From Pseudofrankia asymbiotica (GTDB lineage Bacteria; Actinomycetota; Actinomycetes; Frankiales; Frankiaceae), in contig NZ_MOMC01000057.1 in the NCBI RefSeq assembly GCF_001983105.1, forward strand, positions 65,163 to 82,256: DNA of 17,094 bases, read 5' to 3'. Under the pieces are notes generated by a model, which did not search any database, was not told the DNA's origin, and was given only the letters and a program-made list of their open reading frames with translations. How positions within the stretch are numbered: the stretch's first letter is position 1; each line of letters begins with the position of its first letter. Shown one piece after another: positions 1 to 8,391 of the stretch. Position numbers and translations under genes: made by a program.

Positions 1-1
1 G

Positions 2-525
<524 letters not shown>

Positions 526-529
<4 letters not shown>

Positions 530-2688
530 ACGTCGCCGTGGCCGAACGGCGGTCGTCCCGTTCGCGATGGTCGCCCCACCCGCGATGGCCGTCCCGTCCG
601 CGGCGATCATCACGCTCGCCGCGGCCGCCGCGCGCGCCGCGGCGGATGCTCGCGCCCTGGCGCTGGTCTCTGCGGGCACGCCTGCTCGCGCTGCTGCTCC
701 TGCTGCTGACGGCGGTCTCCGCGACGATCGTCGGGGTGACCGTCCTCGAACTGCGTTCCTACCTCGTCAAGCAGGTCGACGGCCGTCTCATGTCGGTGGA
801 CGACAGGTGGCGGAAACCGCCGCCGGACCTCTTCGCACGGCTGCTTTACGGCGACGCGCCGGGGTACGCGAACCAGCCGCCGGCCGGGGGCGACGGGCTG
901 GGCGCGGGCGACCTCGCCTCCGGCGGGACAGACCCTGACAGCGGCGCGCCATTCGAGCGCGGGACACGCCCTCCGGCCTGGCAGGGCACGCCGCAGGCGT
1001 TCCTGCTCGCCCAGCCGCCAGGCACCGTGGCCGCGCGCGTCGTCAACGGCAAGGTCGATGCCTCGGGCGTCCGGACGAAGGACGACGACATCGCGAAACT
1101 CCCCGCCGATGTCGCGGACAAGCTCGCCGCCGTGCCCGTCAACCGGGCGGTACAGACAATCACGCTCGGCGACCTGGGCGACTATCGCGTGATGGCCCGA
1201 CCGGTCCCTGACGGCAGCGTCGTGGTCGTGAGCGCTCTGCCGCTCGGCGAGGTCGACGCCACCGTGAACCAGCTGCTCATCATCGCCGGTGGCGTCGCCG
1301 GCGGCGGGGTGCTGCTCCTCGGGGTGATCGGCGCGGTGACCGTCCGGCGGACGCTGCGGCCGTTGCGCCGGGTCGCCGCGACCGCGGCCCAGGTCGCGGA
1401 GCTTCCGCTGGACCGGGGCGAGGTGACGCTGCGCGTCCGCGTCCCGGAGGTCGACACCGATCCGCGGACCGAGGTCGGCCAGGTCGGCGCGGCGCTGAAC
1501 CACATGCTGGGCCACGTCGGCGCGGCGCTGGCCGCCCGGCACGCGAGCGAGACGCGGGTCCGCCAGTTCGTCGCCGACGCGAGCCACGAACTGCGTACGC
1601 CGCTCGCCGCGATCAGCGGCTACGCGGAGCTCACACGACGGATCGGCGACCGGATCCCGGGCTCCGGCGAATCGGCGGGAACCTCGGTGCCGCCAGAGAT
1701 CACGTACGCGATGAGCCGGGTGGAGTCCGAGACGAAACGGATGACCGCGCTGGTGGAGGACCTGCTCCTGCTCGCCCGGCTCGACTCGGGGCGCCCGCTG
1801 GAGCATGGCTGCGTCGACCTGTCCATGCTCGTCGTCGACGTGGTCAGCGACGCGCACATCGCCGCGCCCGGCCATCAGTTCCGCCTGGACCTGCCGCCCG
1901 AGCCGGTGACGGTCCGCGGCGACCAGGCCCGCCTGCACCAGGTACTCGCGAATCTGCTGGCCAACGCCCGTACGCACACCCCGCCGGGCACATCCGTCAC
2001 CATCGCCCTTGAAGTCCGCCCCGCGGCCGCCGCGGCTCCTGTGCCCTCCGCGCCGGCGGCCCGGTCCGCCGCGACAAAGGCCGCCGTGCCAAGGGCCGCC
2101 GCGACGAAGCCCGCTGTGGCAAAGCAGGCCCCGTCGAAGCAGGCCCCGTCGAAGCAGGCGGTGCCGAAGCAGGCGGTGCCGAAGCAGGCGGTGCCGAAGC
2201 AGGCGGTGCCGAAGCAGGCCGTATCGAAGCCGGTCGCGCCGCGGTCGGCCGCCGACATCCTGGAGGCCGGCGAGATCCGGCTCTCGGTGACGGACGACGG
2301 GCCTGGCATCCCGGCGGAACTGCTGCCCAACATCTTCGAGCGGTTCGCGCGGGGCGACTCGTCGCGATCCCGGATCGCCGGCAGCACCGGGCTGGGACTG
2401 GCGATCGTCGCCGCCGTCGTCGAGGCCCACCATGGACGCATCACCGTCGCCAGCGTTCCCGGCCGCACGGTCTTCACCGTCGTACTTCCGATCACCCAGG
2501 CGCCGTTGCCGCCGGCGGTCGCGGGCATCGCCGGCGCACTGTGCACGGCGGTCGGCGCCGCGGGCTCCGTGGATGCCGTGGATGCCGTGGGCTCCGTGGG
2601 CGCCACGGGCGGCCCAGGCCGGGCTGTCGCCGTCGGGACCGGTGGCGCCGAGCGTGGCTCACGCCCGCCGATCTCCACGCCCGGCTGA
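526..2688 (+). CDS. Sensor histidine kinase (TrcS-like) with repeat-expanded ATPase domain
   Basis: This membrane sensor kinase phosphorylates the regulator encoded just upstream. I chose GTG 526 because it overlaps the regulator stop; ATG 643 is an alternative that removes an Arg/Ser/Pro-rich N-terminus. Order of parts in 720 residues: TM1 about 53-75, an extracytoplasmic sensor loop about 76-248, TM2 about 250-274, HAMP about 275-340, HisKA with phosphoacceptor H354 in FVADASHELRTPL, N-box Asn480 (NLLANARTH), G1 box DDGPGIP 590-596 and G2 TGLGLA 621-626. Between the N-box and G1 lies about 90 residues of Ala/Pro/Lys-rich sequence, including eight 5-residue repeats (about 531-570) of the type VPKQA. 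After the catalytic core there is another Ala/Val/Gly-rich tail of about 60 residues. Length clearly exceeds the usual 450-500. All catalytic boxes are intact, so the kinase should be active. The ligand is not predictable. Confidence 0.93.
2116..2235 (+). repeat. 15-bp tandem repeat, about 8 units, inside the kinase gene
   Basis: Eight contiguous 15-bp units, in register with the reading frame. The central four (2161-2220) share the core gtgccgaagcaggcg, with one base different in the last copy. Flanking units at 2116-2160 and 2221-2235 are degenerate. Each unit encodes a pentapeptide such as VPKQA or PSKQA. Because 15 is a multiple of three, gain or loss of units keeps the kinase in frame and only changes linker length. 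Confidence 0.95.
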
Positions 2689-2717
2689 CGACACCGACGG
2701 CCGTGAGCCACGCTCGG
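2648..2717 (+). terminator. Inverted repeat spanning the kinase stop codon
   Basis: Two perfect 16-bp arms (2648-2663 ccgagcgtggctcacg and 2702-2717, its exact reverse complement) are separated by 38 nt that contain the TGA stop at 2686-2688. The 5' arm lies in the last codons of the kinase. It could act as a transcription terminator between the two-component genes and the glycosyltransferase operon, although the loop is long and no T-run follows. Confidence 0.4.
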
Positions 2718-2902
2718 GCATTCGACCCCACGGCGGGTCGACCGGCCCCGGACCGCCGGCCGCGAGCGGTTCGTTCTGTGCGCGGATCGGTGGTTCCTGT
2801 CATATTTTTGACGCCGCTGGCCATATGTTCGCGACGTCGGGCGACGGCCCTCTATCCGCGTTGTTTCGTCACGTTTTCCATGCGTCTTCCGGGGGTTCAG
2901 GA

Positions 2903-2909
2903 AAAGGAG
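2903..2909 (+). promoter_or_regulatory. Strong Shine-Dalgarno deciding the GT2 start
   Basis: The aaaggag motif lies 7 nt before GTG 2917. The in-frame ATG codons at 2992 and 3031 have no comparable motif, so GTG 2917 is preferred. The preceding stretch 2795-2890 is noticeably more AT-rich than its surroundings and probably holds the operon promoter. I could not fit a convincing -35/-10 pair. Confidence 0.6.
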
Positions 2910-2916
2910 AACGCCC

Positions 2917-4371
2917 GTGCGGTGGAGCATTCACAGCCGGCGCACAGGCTGCCGCAATGGAGCGCACAGGACCGGCACCGAACCTGGGTCCATGGCCACG
3001 ACAGTGCATCCGCAAGGCGGCACCACCGCGATGGTCGAGCACAGTCCGGCTCGATCTCCTCATCCGGGGGCGCGTCCCCTGCTGGACGTGGTAATCCCGG
3101 TATACAACGAGGAGTCCGATCTACAGCCGTGCGTCACCCGGTTGCACCGTCACCTCGCGGAAACATTTCCCTATCCCTTTCGGATCACGATCGCCGACAA
3201 CGCCAGCACCGACCGAACGCTGGCCGTGGCGAACGAGCTCGAGGCGGGGATGCCGGAGGTAACGGTTCTTCACCTCGACGCGAAGGGCCGCGGCCTCGCG
3301 TTGCGCGCGGCCTGGGGCCTGTCCCAGGCGCCGGTGCTCGCCTACATGGACGTCGACCTGTCGACGGACCTGGGCGCGCTGCTGCCGCTGGTCGCGCCGC
3401 TGATCTCCGGGCATTCGGACCTGGCGATCGGGACCAGGCTCGCGCCGGGCGCCCGCGTGGTGCGCGGCCCGAAGCGCGAGGTGATCTCCCGCTGCTACAA
3501 CCTGCTGCTGCGACGGGCGTTGTCGGCCCGGTTCTCCGACGCGCAGTGCGGCTTCAAGGCGATCCGCGGTGACGTCGCCCATGCCCTGCTGCCGCTGGTG
3601 CAGGACACGGGCTGGTTCTTCGACACCGAGCTGCTCGTGCTGGCGGAACGGTCCGGGCTGCGGATCCACGAGGTTCCGGTGGACTGGGTCGACGACCCGG
3701 ACAGCCGCGTCGACATCGTCGCCACCGCGCTCGCCGACCTGCGCGGAATCGCGCGCCTGGGCAGGGCGCTGGGGACCGGGCGGCTGCCCGTCCGGGAACT
3801 GCGTGCCCAGCTCGGTCGCGCGCCCCTGACGACGGATTCGCCCGAGGGGCCCGAGGTACCCGAGGCGTCCGGCCAGCGGCAGCTGATCCAGCAGCTCGCG
3901 CGGTTCGGGACCATCGGGGTCGCGAGCACCGCCGCCTATCTGGTCCTGTTCGTCCTGCTGCGCGCCCCGCTCGGCGCGCAGGGGGCCAATCTCGTCTCGC
4001 TGCTGCTCACCGCGGTCGCCAACACGGCCGCCAACCGCCGGCTGACATTCGGCCGGCGCGGCGTCGGCGCCCGCAGCCAGGTCGAGGGACTGGTCGTCTT
4101 CGGCCTCGGCCTGGCACTGACGAGCGGCGCCCTCGGCGCCCTGAAGGCGTTCGCTCCCGACGCGGGCCGGGCGTTCGAGCTCGCCGTGCTGATCGGAGCC
4201 AACCTCACGGCCACGCTGCTGCGCTTCGTCGCCTTCCGCGCGTGGGTGTTCCACCCGCGGCGCGACGGTCACGCGAACGCGCCCAGCCTTCAACCGGCGC
4301 GGCCGAGTGAGCCAGCGCCCGGCAGCCTCTTCCAGCCCATCCGTCCTCGCCAGCCAGAGCAGGAGTCATGA
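2917..4371 (+). CDS. GT2 glycosyltransferase (dolichol-phosphate mannosyltransferase-like) fused to a GtrA membrane domain
   Basis: Predicted to load a nucleotide sugar onto polyprenyl phosphate at the cytoplasmic membrane face. The 484-residue product starts at GTG 2917, which has a strong ribosome site; shorter starts at 2992 and 3031 are possible. The N-terminal GT-A fold spans about 55-290. It shows LDVVIPVYNEE (56-66), the ADNASTDRT nucleotide-binding segment, the metal-binding DVDLSTD motif (D145, D147), and QCGFKA (about 210) followed by a DTE motif, as in DPM1-like enzymes. After a linker, about 325-450 forms a GtrA-like domain of about four membrane helices (first helix near 327-349). 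GtrA proteins are linked to lipid-linked sugar translocation or anchoring. The stop overlaps the next gene's ATG (ATGA at 4368-4371), so the pair is co-translated. The pairing resembles B. subtilis ykcA/ykcB. The sugar identity cannot be read from the sequence. Confidence 0.93.
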   Translation: MRWSIHSRRTGCRNGAHRTGTEPGSMATTVHPQGGTTAMVEHSPARSPHPGARPLLDVVIPVYNEESDLQPCVTRLHRHLAETFPYPFRITIADNASTDRTLAVANELEAGMPEVTVLHLDAKGRGLALRAAWGLSQAPVLAYMDVDLSTDLGALLPLVAPLISGHSDLAIGTRLAPGARVVRGPKREVISRCYNLLLRRALSARFSDAQCGFKAIRGDVAHALLPLVQDTGWFFDTELLVLAERSGLRIHEVPVDWVDDPDSRVDIVATALADLRGIARLGRALGTGRLPVRELRAQLGRAPLTTDSPEGPEVPEASGQRQLIQQLARFGTIGVASTAAYLVLFVLLRAPLGAQGANLVSLLLTAVANTAANRRLTFGRRGVGARSQVEGLVVFGLGLALTSGALGALKAFAPDAGRAFELAVLIGANLTATLLRFVAFRAWVFHPRRDGHANAPSLQPARPSEPAPGSLFQPIRPRQPEQES

Positions 4372-6941
4372 CCTCCGACCAGGGTGCCTGGGGCGCTCCT
4401 CGATACGCCGCCGGCCAGAATCCGGTGGCCGACCACCCGTATCCCGTGGACCCGAGCCGGGTCGCCGTCGTGGACACGTGGCCTGGGCAGCACAGGCTCG
4501 CCGGCTCGCCCGCCGCCGGCTCGCCCGCCGCCGGCTCGCCCGCCGCCGGCTCGCCGGCCGCCGGTCCGGCCGTCGCCGAGCCGGCCGTCGCGGATCCGCC
4601 TCCCGGCGAGACGCCGCCAGGCGTGCCGCCGCGTCGCGGCGGGTCGCGGCGTGCCCGCTCCGGTGGGGCCGCCGGCCGGCCGGGGCGGTTCGCTCGGCTT
4701 GTGCGCGGCCGGCCGGAGGACCCGCGGTGGGCGCGGCCCGCCCTGCTCGTCCTGCTCGCCGCGACCGCGGTGCTCTACCTGTGGGACCTCGGTGCGTCCG
4801 GCTACGGCAACAGTTTCTACGCGGCCGCCGTGCAGGCCGGCACGCTGAGCTGGAAGGCACTGTTCTTCGGCTCGATCGACTCGTCGAACTACATCACCGT
4901 CGACAAGCCGCCCGCCTCGCTGTGGATGATGGCGCTTTCCGGACGGGTGTTCGGGTTCTCGAGCTGGAGCATGCTCGTGCCGGACGCGCTGTGCGGCGTC
5001 GCGAGCGTCGGTCTGCTCTACGCCTCGGTGCGCCGGGTCGCCGGGCCGGCCGTCGGACTCGCCGCCGGGGCGCTGCTCGCGCTCACGCCGGTAGCGGTGC
5101 TGATGTTCCGGTTCAACAACCCGGACGCGCTCCTCGTCCTGCTGCTCGTCGCCAGCGCCTACTGCGTGACGCGGGCGCTGGAGGTCGCCTCCTGGCGGTG
5201 GCTCGGCCTGGCGGGTCTCGCGATCGGGTTCGGATTCCTGACGAAGATGCTCCAGGCTTTTCTGGTGCTGCCGGTGTTCGCGCTGGTCTACCTGATCGCC
5301 GCGCCGACCCGGCTGCGTGCTCGGATCGGGCACGTTCTCACGGGTGGGGCCGGCGTGATCGTCGGCGCCGGATGGTGGGTGCTCGCGACCGTGCTGTGGC
5401 CGGCGAGCTCTCGGCCGTTCATCGGTGGCTCCGGGAACAACAGCGTGCTCGGCCTCGCCTTCGGCTACAACGGGCTCGGCCGGATCTTCGGCGGGGACGG
5501 CAACGGCGGCGGTGGTGGTGGCGGGCGCGGCGGTCCGGGCGGGACGGCCTCGGAGGCGCTGTCCGCGCTCGGATCGGCCGGCCAGCAGTACGCGGGCGGC
5601 CTCGGTGCCGCGGGTGCGGCGGGCGGGGCGGTGCCTGGCATGAACGGCGCGACCGGCTCCGGTTCGGCCGCGTCCGACGCGGTGAGCGGCGCGCTCGGCG
5701 GGATACCGGGCGCGGGCCCGGGTAGTGGGTTCGGCGGCGGTGGCGGGCCCGGCGGCGGAGGGGGCGGCTTCGGCGGGACGGCCGGCCTCGGTCGCCTTTT
5801 CAACCAGAACTTCGGCGCCCAGATCTCCTGGCTCATTCCCGCCGCGCTGATCCTGCTGGTCGGCGGCCTGTGGGTGACCCGGCGAGCCGCCCGCACCGAC
5901 CGGGCACGCGCCGCACTGCTTATCTGGGGCGGCTGGCTGGTCGTGACCGGCGTCGTCTTCAGCTACATGGAAGGCACCATTCACGAGTACTACACGGTCG
6001 CGATCGCCCCTGGCCTCGCCGGAACGATCGCCCTGGGCGCCCGTGAACTGTGGCGAACGAGAAACGAGATCGTCAGCCGGCTGCTGCTGGCGCTGAGCGT
6101 GGGCGTGACCTCGGTCTGGAGCTACGTCCTGCTCGGCCGCACCGACTGGCAGAGCTGGCTGCGGATCCCCGTCCTGGTCGTCGGCCTGGTCGGCGCCGTC
6201 GCGCTGCTCCTCTGGCCGGTCCTGCGGACGTCACCCGTCCGCCGGTCCGCGGCCGTGCTCGCCCTGGCCGCCGTGATCTTCGGGACGCTGGCCGCGCCGA
6301 CCGCCTATGCCCTCGAAACAGCCTCGGTGCCGCACACGGGTTCCATTCCGCTCGCCGGGCCCAGCTCGGCCGGTGGTCCCGGCGGTGCCTTCCGGTTGAG
6401 CGGCGGTGGCGCGCCGGGGCAGGGCACCGCGAACGGCCAGGAAGGTACGTCGAACGGTCAGGAAGGTGCCTCGAACGGCCAGGGGAGCGCCACGAGCGGC
6501 GAGGAAGGTGACCTGACCGGCCGGGACCGCGGCTTCGGCGGTGGCGCTGGCTTCGGCGGTGGCGGTATGGAGGAGCAGACCGACGGCGCGGTCACCCAGC
6601 TGCTCGCCAGCGGGTCCGACGGGTATCGGTGGGTGGCCGCGGTCAGTTCGGCGCAGAGTGCCGCGTCGCTGGAGCTCGCCACTGGAGGCCTTCCGGTGAT
6701 GGCGATCGGCGGCTTCACCGGCAGCGACGAGGTCCTCACGCTGGACCAGTTCAAGCAGTACGTCGCCGACGGCAAGATCCACTACTACCTCGGTGGTGGC
6801 GGAGGCGGTGCCGGCTTCGGGGGCGGTCCCGGCGGGGGCAGCGGCGCCAACTCCCAGATCGCCAGCTGGGTCCAGGAGACGTTCACGTCCGTCACTGTCG
6901 GAAGTCAGACCGTCTATGACCTGACGAAGCCGGCGAGCTAG
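4368..6941 (+). CDS. GT39/ArnT-like polytopic membrane glycosyltransferase (YkcB-type)
   Basis: This integral membrane glycosyltransferase likely moves a sugar from a polyprenyl-phosphate donor, made by the overlapping upstream GT2, to an acceptor outside the membrane. The 857-residue protein starts at ATG 4368 with a caggag motif just before. Residues 1-120 are a cytoplasmic Pro/Ala/Gly-rich leader with four AGSPA repeats (about 45-64). TM1 begins near 124. The first outer loop has GNSFYAAAVQAG and ITVDKPP (D179), the conserved acidic/DKPP region of this family. Further helices run to about 365. A Gly-rich loop of about 100 residues (375-478) precedes LFNQNFGAQISW and more helices to about 645. 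The C-terminus holds Gly/Asn/Gln-rich repeats (689-709) and a soluble domain (about 745-857) with YRWVAAVSSAQSA, MAIGGFTGSD and QYVADGKIHYY, typical of YkcB-like proteins. The acceptor could be protein or cell-wall glycan; I cannot tell which. Confidence 0.92.
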   Translation: MTSDQGAWGAPRYAAGQNPVADHPYPVDPSRVAVVDTWPGQHRLAGSPAAGSPAAGSPAAGSPAAGPAVAEPAVADPPPGETPPGVPPRRGGSRRARSGGAAGRPGRFARLVRGRPEDPRWARPALLVLLAATAVLYLWDLGASGYGNSFYAAAVQAGTLSWKALFFGSIDSSNYITVDKPPASLWMMALSGRVFGFSSWSMLVPDALCGVASVGLLYASVRRVAGPAVGLAAGALLALTPVAVLMFRFNNPDALLVLLLVASAYCVTRALEVASWRWLGLAGLAIGFGFLTKMLQAFLVLPVFALVYLIAAPTRLRARIGHVLTGGAGVIVGAGWWVLATVLWPASSRPFIGGSGNNSVLGLAFGYNGLGRIFGGDGNGGGGGGGRGGPGGTASEALSALGSAGQQYAGGLGAAGAAGGAVPGMNGATGSGSAASDAVSGALGGIPGAGPGSGFGGGGGPGGGGGGFGGTAGLGRLFNQNFGAQISWLIPAALILLVGGLWVTRRAARTDRARAALLIWGGWLVVTGVVFSYMEGTIHEYYTVAIAPGLAGTIALGARELWRTRNEIVSRLLLALSVGVTSVWSYVLLGRTDWQSWLRIPVLVVGLVGAVALLLWPVLRTSPVRRSAAVLALAAVIFGTLAAPTAYALETASVPHTGSIPLAGPSSAGGPGGAFRLSGGGAPGQGTANGQEGTSNGQEGASNGQGSATSGEEGDLTGRDRGFGGGAGFGGGGMEEQTDGAVTQLLASGSDGYRWVAAVSSAQSAASLELATGGLPVMAIGGFTGSDEVLTLDQFKQYVADGKIHYYLGGGGGGAGFGGGPGGGSGANSQIASWVQETFTSVTVGSQTVYDLTKPAS
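4500..4559 (+). repeat. 15-bp tandem repeat x4 in the N-terminus of the GT39 gene
   Basis: Four consecutive 15-bp units with core gccggctcgcccgcc, each encoding AGSPA. The fourth has one substitution (ccg for ccc). The array sits in the predicted cytoplasmic leader before TM1, in frame, so copy-number change would not disrupt the enzyme. Confidence 0.95.
6432..6494 (+). repeat. 21-bp tandem repeat x3 in the GT39 gene
   Basis: Three 21-bp units (6432-6452, 6453-6473, 6474-6494) encode NGQEGTS, NGQEGAS and NGQGSAT. They form a hydrophilic linker between the last membrane helix and the C-terminal extracytoplasmic domain. Confidence 0.9.
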
Positions 6942-6984
6942 CCACCCTGGCGACATTCGCCCATTCCGGAACGACCTCTTGAGA

Positions 6985-7032
6985 ATCAGTCAGACGTTGC
7001 GCGCCACCGGTGGCGCGCAACGTCTGACTGAT
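6985..7032. terminator. Perfect 48-bp palindrome between convergent genes
   Basis: The arms 6985-7008 and 7009-7032 are exact reverse complements (24 bp each) with no spacer. The site lies 43 bp after the GT39 stop and faces the convergent LysR gene, so a factor-independent, possibly bidirectional, terminator is the simplest reading. No T-tract follows on either strand, which is common in high-GC actinobacteria. Confidence 0.6.
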
Positions 7033-7086
7033 CTTGATTTCGAGGATGCCGGCGACAGGCGGACGTTCGCTGGAGTGACACTCGCA

Positions 7087-7122
7087 GGCCCGTCAGGCCC
7101 GTCAGGCCCGTCAGGCCCGTCA
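7087..7122. repeat. 9-bp tandem repeat x4 (plus partial fifth)
   Basis: Four perfect head-to-tail copies of ggcccgtca at 7087-7122, with a partial copy continuing to 7128. The array is non-coding and lies between the two large hairpins of the GT39/LysR convergent intergenic region. Confidence 0.95.
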
Positions 7123-7128
7123 GGCCCG

Positions 7129-7180
7129 GCCAGCCGGCGCTGGTACCGGCGCCACGGAGCCGGTACCAGCGCCGGCTGGC
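7129..7180. terminator. Second large hairpin before the LysR 3' end
   Basis: Perfect 22-bp arms (7129-7150 and 7159-7180) enclose an 8-nt loop (7151-7158). The stem contains the ggtacc core. It lies 33 bp beyond the LysR stop in the minus-strand direction, and is likely the LysR terminator and a backup for the GT39 operon. Confidence 0.6.
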
Positions 7181-7213
7181 TGTTGATCGTGGCTGTTGGT
7201 CGCTGTGGCGGCC

Positions 7214-8308
7214 CTAGTCCTTGGCTGTGGCCGAGGACGTCCAGGTGGCGGCGGCGGCCTTGAGGTGGGCGAGGAGCGCGGCGGTGACCGGCGGGTCGGG
7301 CGGCTCGCCGTGGACGGCGGCGCTGACCGCGCGGGTCAGGCCGGGCAGGGGAGTCGCCCGGACGTCGGGGTGGCGGTGGGCCTGCAGGGCCAGGCCGGGC
7401 AGGGTGGTCACGCCGAGGCCGGCGGCGACGAGCGCCTGGACGGCCAGGTAGTCGTCGGTCGTGAAGGCGATGTCGGGGTTGAACCCGGCGGCGGCGCAGG
7501 AGCTCAGCAGCGCCGTGCGGCACCGCTCGCAGCCCGCGATCCAGCGCCTGGCGCGATGGTCGGTCAACCGGTCTCCCGCCAGGCCCGCCGGGGTCACGAG
7601 ATAGATCGACTCGGTGAGCAGCGCCATCCGGCGTAGACCGTCGTCCTCAGGTTCGATCCACGTCGGATCAGGCGACAGCCGTTCGTCCCGCGTTGGCCGC
7701 GTTGGCCATGGAAGCGTCGCCGTCGCTGATGCCGCCGTCGCTGATGCCGATGCCGACGGCGTCGGTGCCGGTGCCGGCGTCGGCGTCGGTGCCGGCGTGA
7801 CCGGTGTCCGGTCGCCAGGCGAGGCCTTCGGGTGTTCGCCCCGCGTGGGTAGGTCTCGGTAGGCGAAGAGCAGGGCGACGTCTGCCTCGCCGGCTCGCAG
7901 CAGGCGAATGGCGTCCGGCGGCTCGGCCTCGGTGAGGCGCAGCTCGACGCCGGGATGGTCGGCGGCGAACGCCGCCGCGGCCGCGGGCACGAACGTGCCG
8001 AGCGCCGACGGGAACGCGACCAGACGGACGCGACCGGCCCGCAGGCCGGTGTAGGCGGCGAGCTCCGCCTCGGCCGCGTCCAGCCGGCCGAGGATCTCCT
8101 CCGCCCGTTCCGCCAGCACCAGACCGGCCTCGGTCAGCCGAATCCCACGGCCGACGCGCTGGACGAGCTGACTGCCGGTCTCCGCCTCCAGCCGGGCCAG
8201 GTGATGGCTGACCGACGGCTGGGCGTACCGGAGGGCCCGGGCCGCGGCGGTGACCGAGCCGTGGCGAGCGACCGCGACCAGCACGCGCAGCCTGGTCACG
8301 TCCAACAC
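7214..8308 (-). CDS. LysR-family transcriptional regulator with a low-complexity insertion
   Basis: A DNA-binding regulator, probably of the divergent dehydratase gene and of itself. Start is GTG 8308 and length 364 residues. Residues 1-62 form the winged HTH, with RLRVLVAVARHGSVTAAARAL, then QPSVSHHLARLEAETGSQLV and RGIRLTEAG. The effector domain begins at about 95 (GRVRLVAFPSALGTFVPAA). After the DVALLFAYRD strand, about 60-70 residues (about 152-222) of Pro/Thr/Ala/Ser-rich sequence interrupt the domain before it resumes at LTESIYLVTPAG. The C-terminal lobe ends with DDYLAVQALVAAGLGVTTLPGLAL, which is standard. Typical family length is about 300, so the excess matches the insertion. No strong ribosome site is visible and the mRNA may be nearly leaderless. 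The effector is unknown; an amino acid or keto acid fits the neighbour, as inference. Confidence 0.93.
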   Translation of the reverse strand: MLDVTRLRVLVAVARHGSVTAAARALRYAQPSVSHHLARLEAETGSQLVQRVGRGIRLTEAGLVLAERAEEILGRLDAAEAELAAYTGLRAGRVRLVAFPSALGTFVPAAAAAFAADHPGVELRLTEAEPPDAIRLLRAGEADVALLFAYRDLPTRGEHPKASPGDRTPVTPAPTPTPAPAPTPSASASATAASATATLPWPTRPTRDERLSPDPTWIEPEDDGLRRMALLTESIYLVTPAGLAGDRLTDHRARRWIAGCERCRTALLSSCAAAGFNPDIAFTTDDYLAVQALVAAGLGVTTLPGLALQAHRHPDVRATPLPGLTRAVSAAVHGEPPDPPVTAALLAHLKAAAATWTSSATAKD

Positions 8309-8318
8309 GAGGCCAACG

Positions 8319-8335
8319 TATCAATATCATTGATA
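8319..8335. promoter_or_regulatory. Palindromic LysR-type operator between divergent genes
   Basis: Perfect inverted repeat tatcaat-atc-attgata, containing T-N11-A (T8321, A8333), the signature of LysR boxes. It sits 11 bp upstream of the LysR start and 57 bp upstream of the dehydratase ATG, in an AT-rich island. This suits autorepression plus control of the divergent gene. Confidence 0.7.
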
Positions 8336-8391
8336 GTTTCGGACGAAATCTGGCATTGGACCGATAGAAGACCGCGGCCGATCATGGTCAC

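Noticed and set aside
610..2433. Long minus-strand open frame opposite the histidine kinase
   Set aside because: It is Arg/Gly/Asp-rich with no domain motifs. It mirrors the GC-skewed codon positions of a clearly conserved kinase on the plus strand.
2794..2830. ttgacg and catatg hexamers as a promoter for the glycosyltransferase operon
   Set aside because: The spacing is about 8-10 bp, too short for a sigma-70-type promoter. Only the local AT enrichment was kept as a hint.
4290..5984. Long minus-strand open frame opposite the GT39 gene
   Set aside because: The composition is antisense low-complexity (Arg/Gly/Glu repeats). The plus strand encodes a recognisable membrane enzyme across the same bases.
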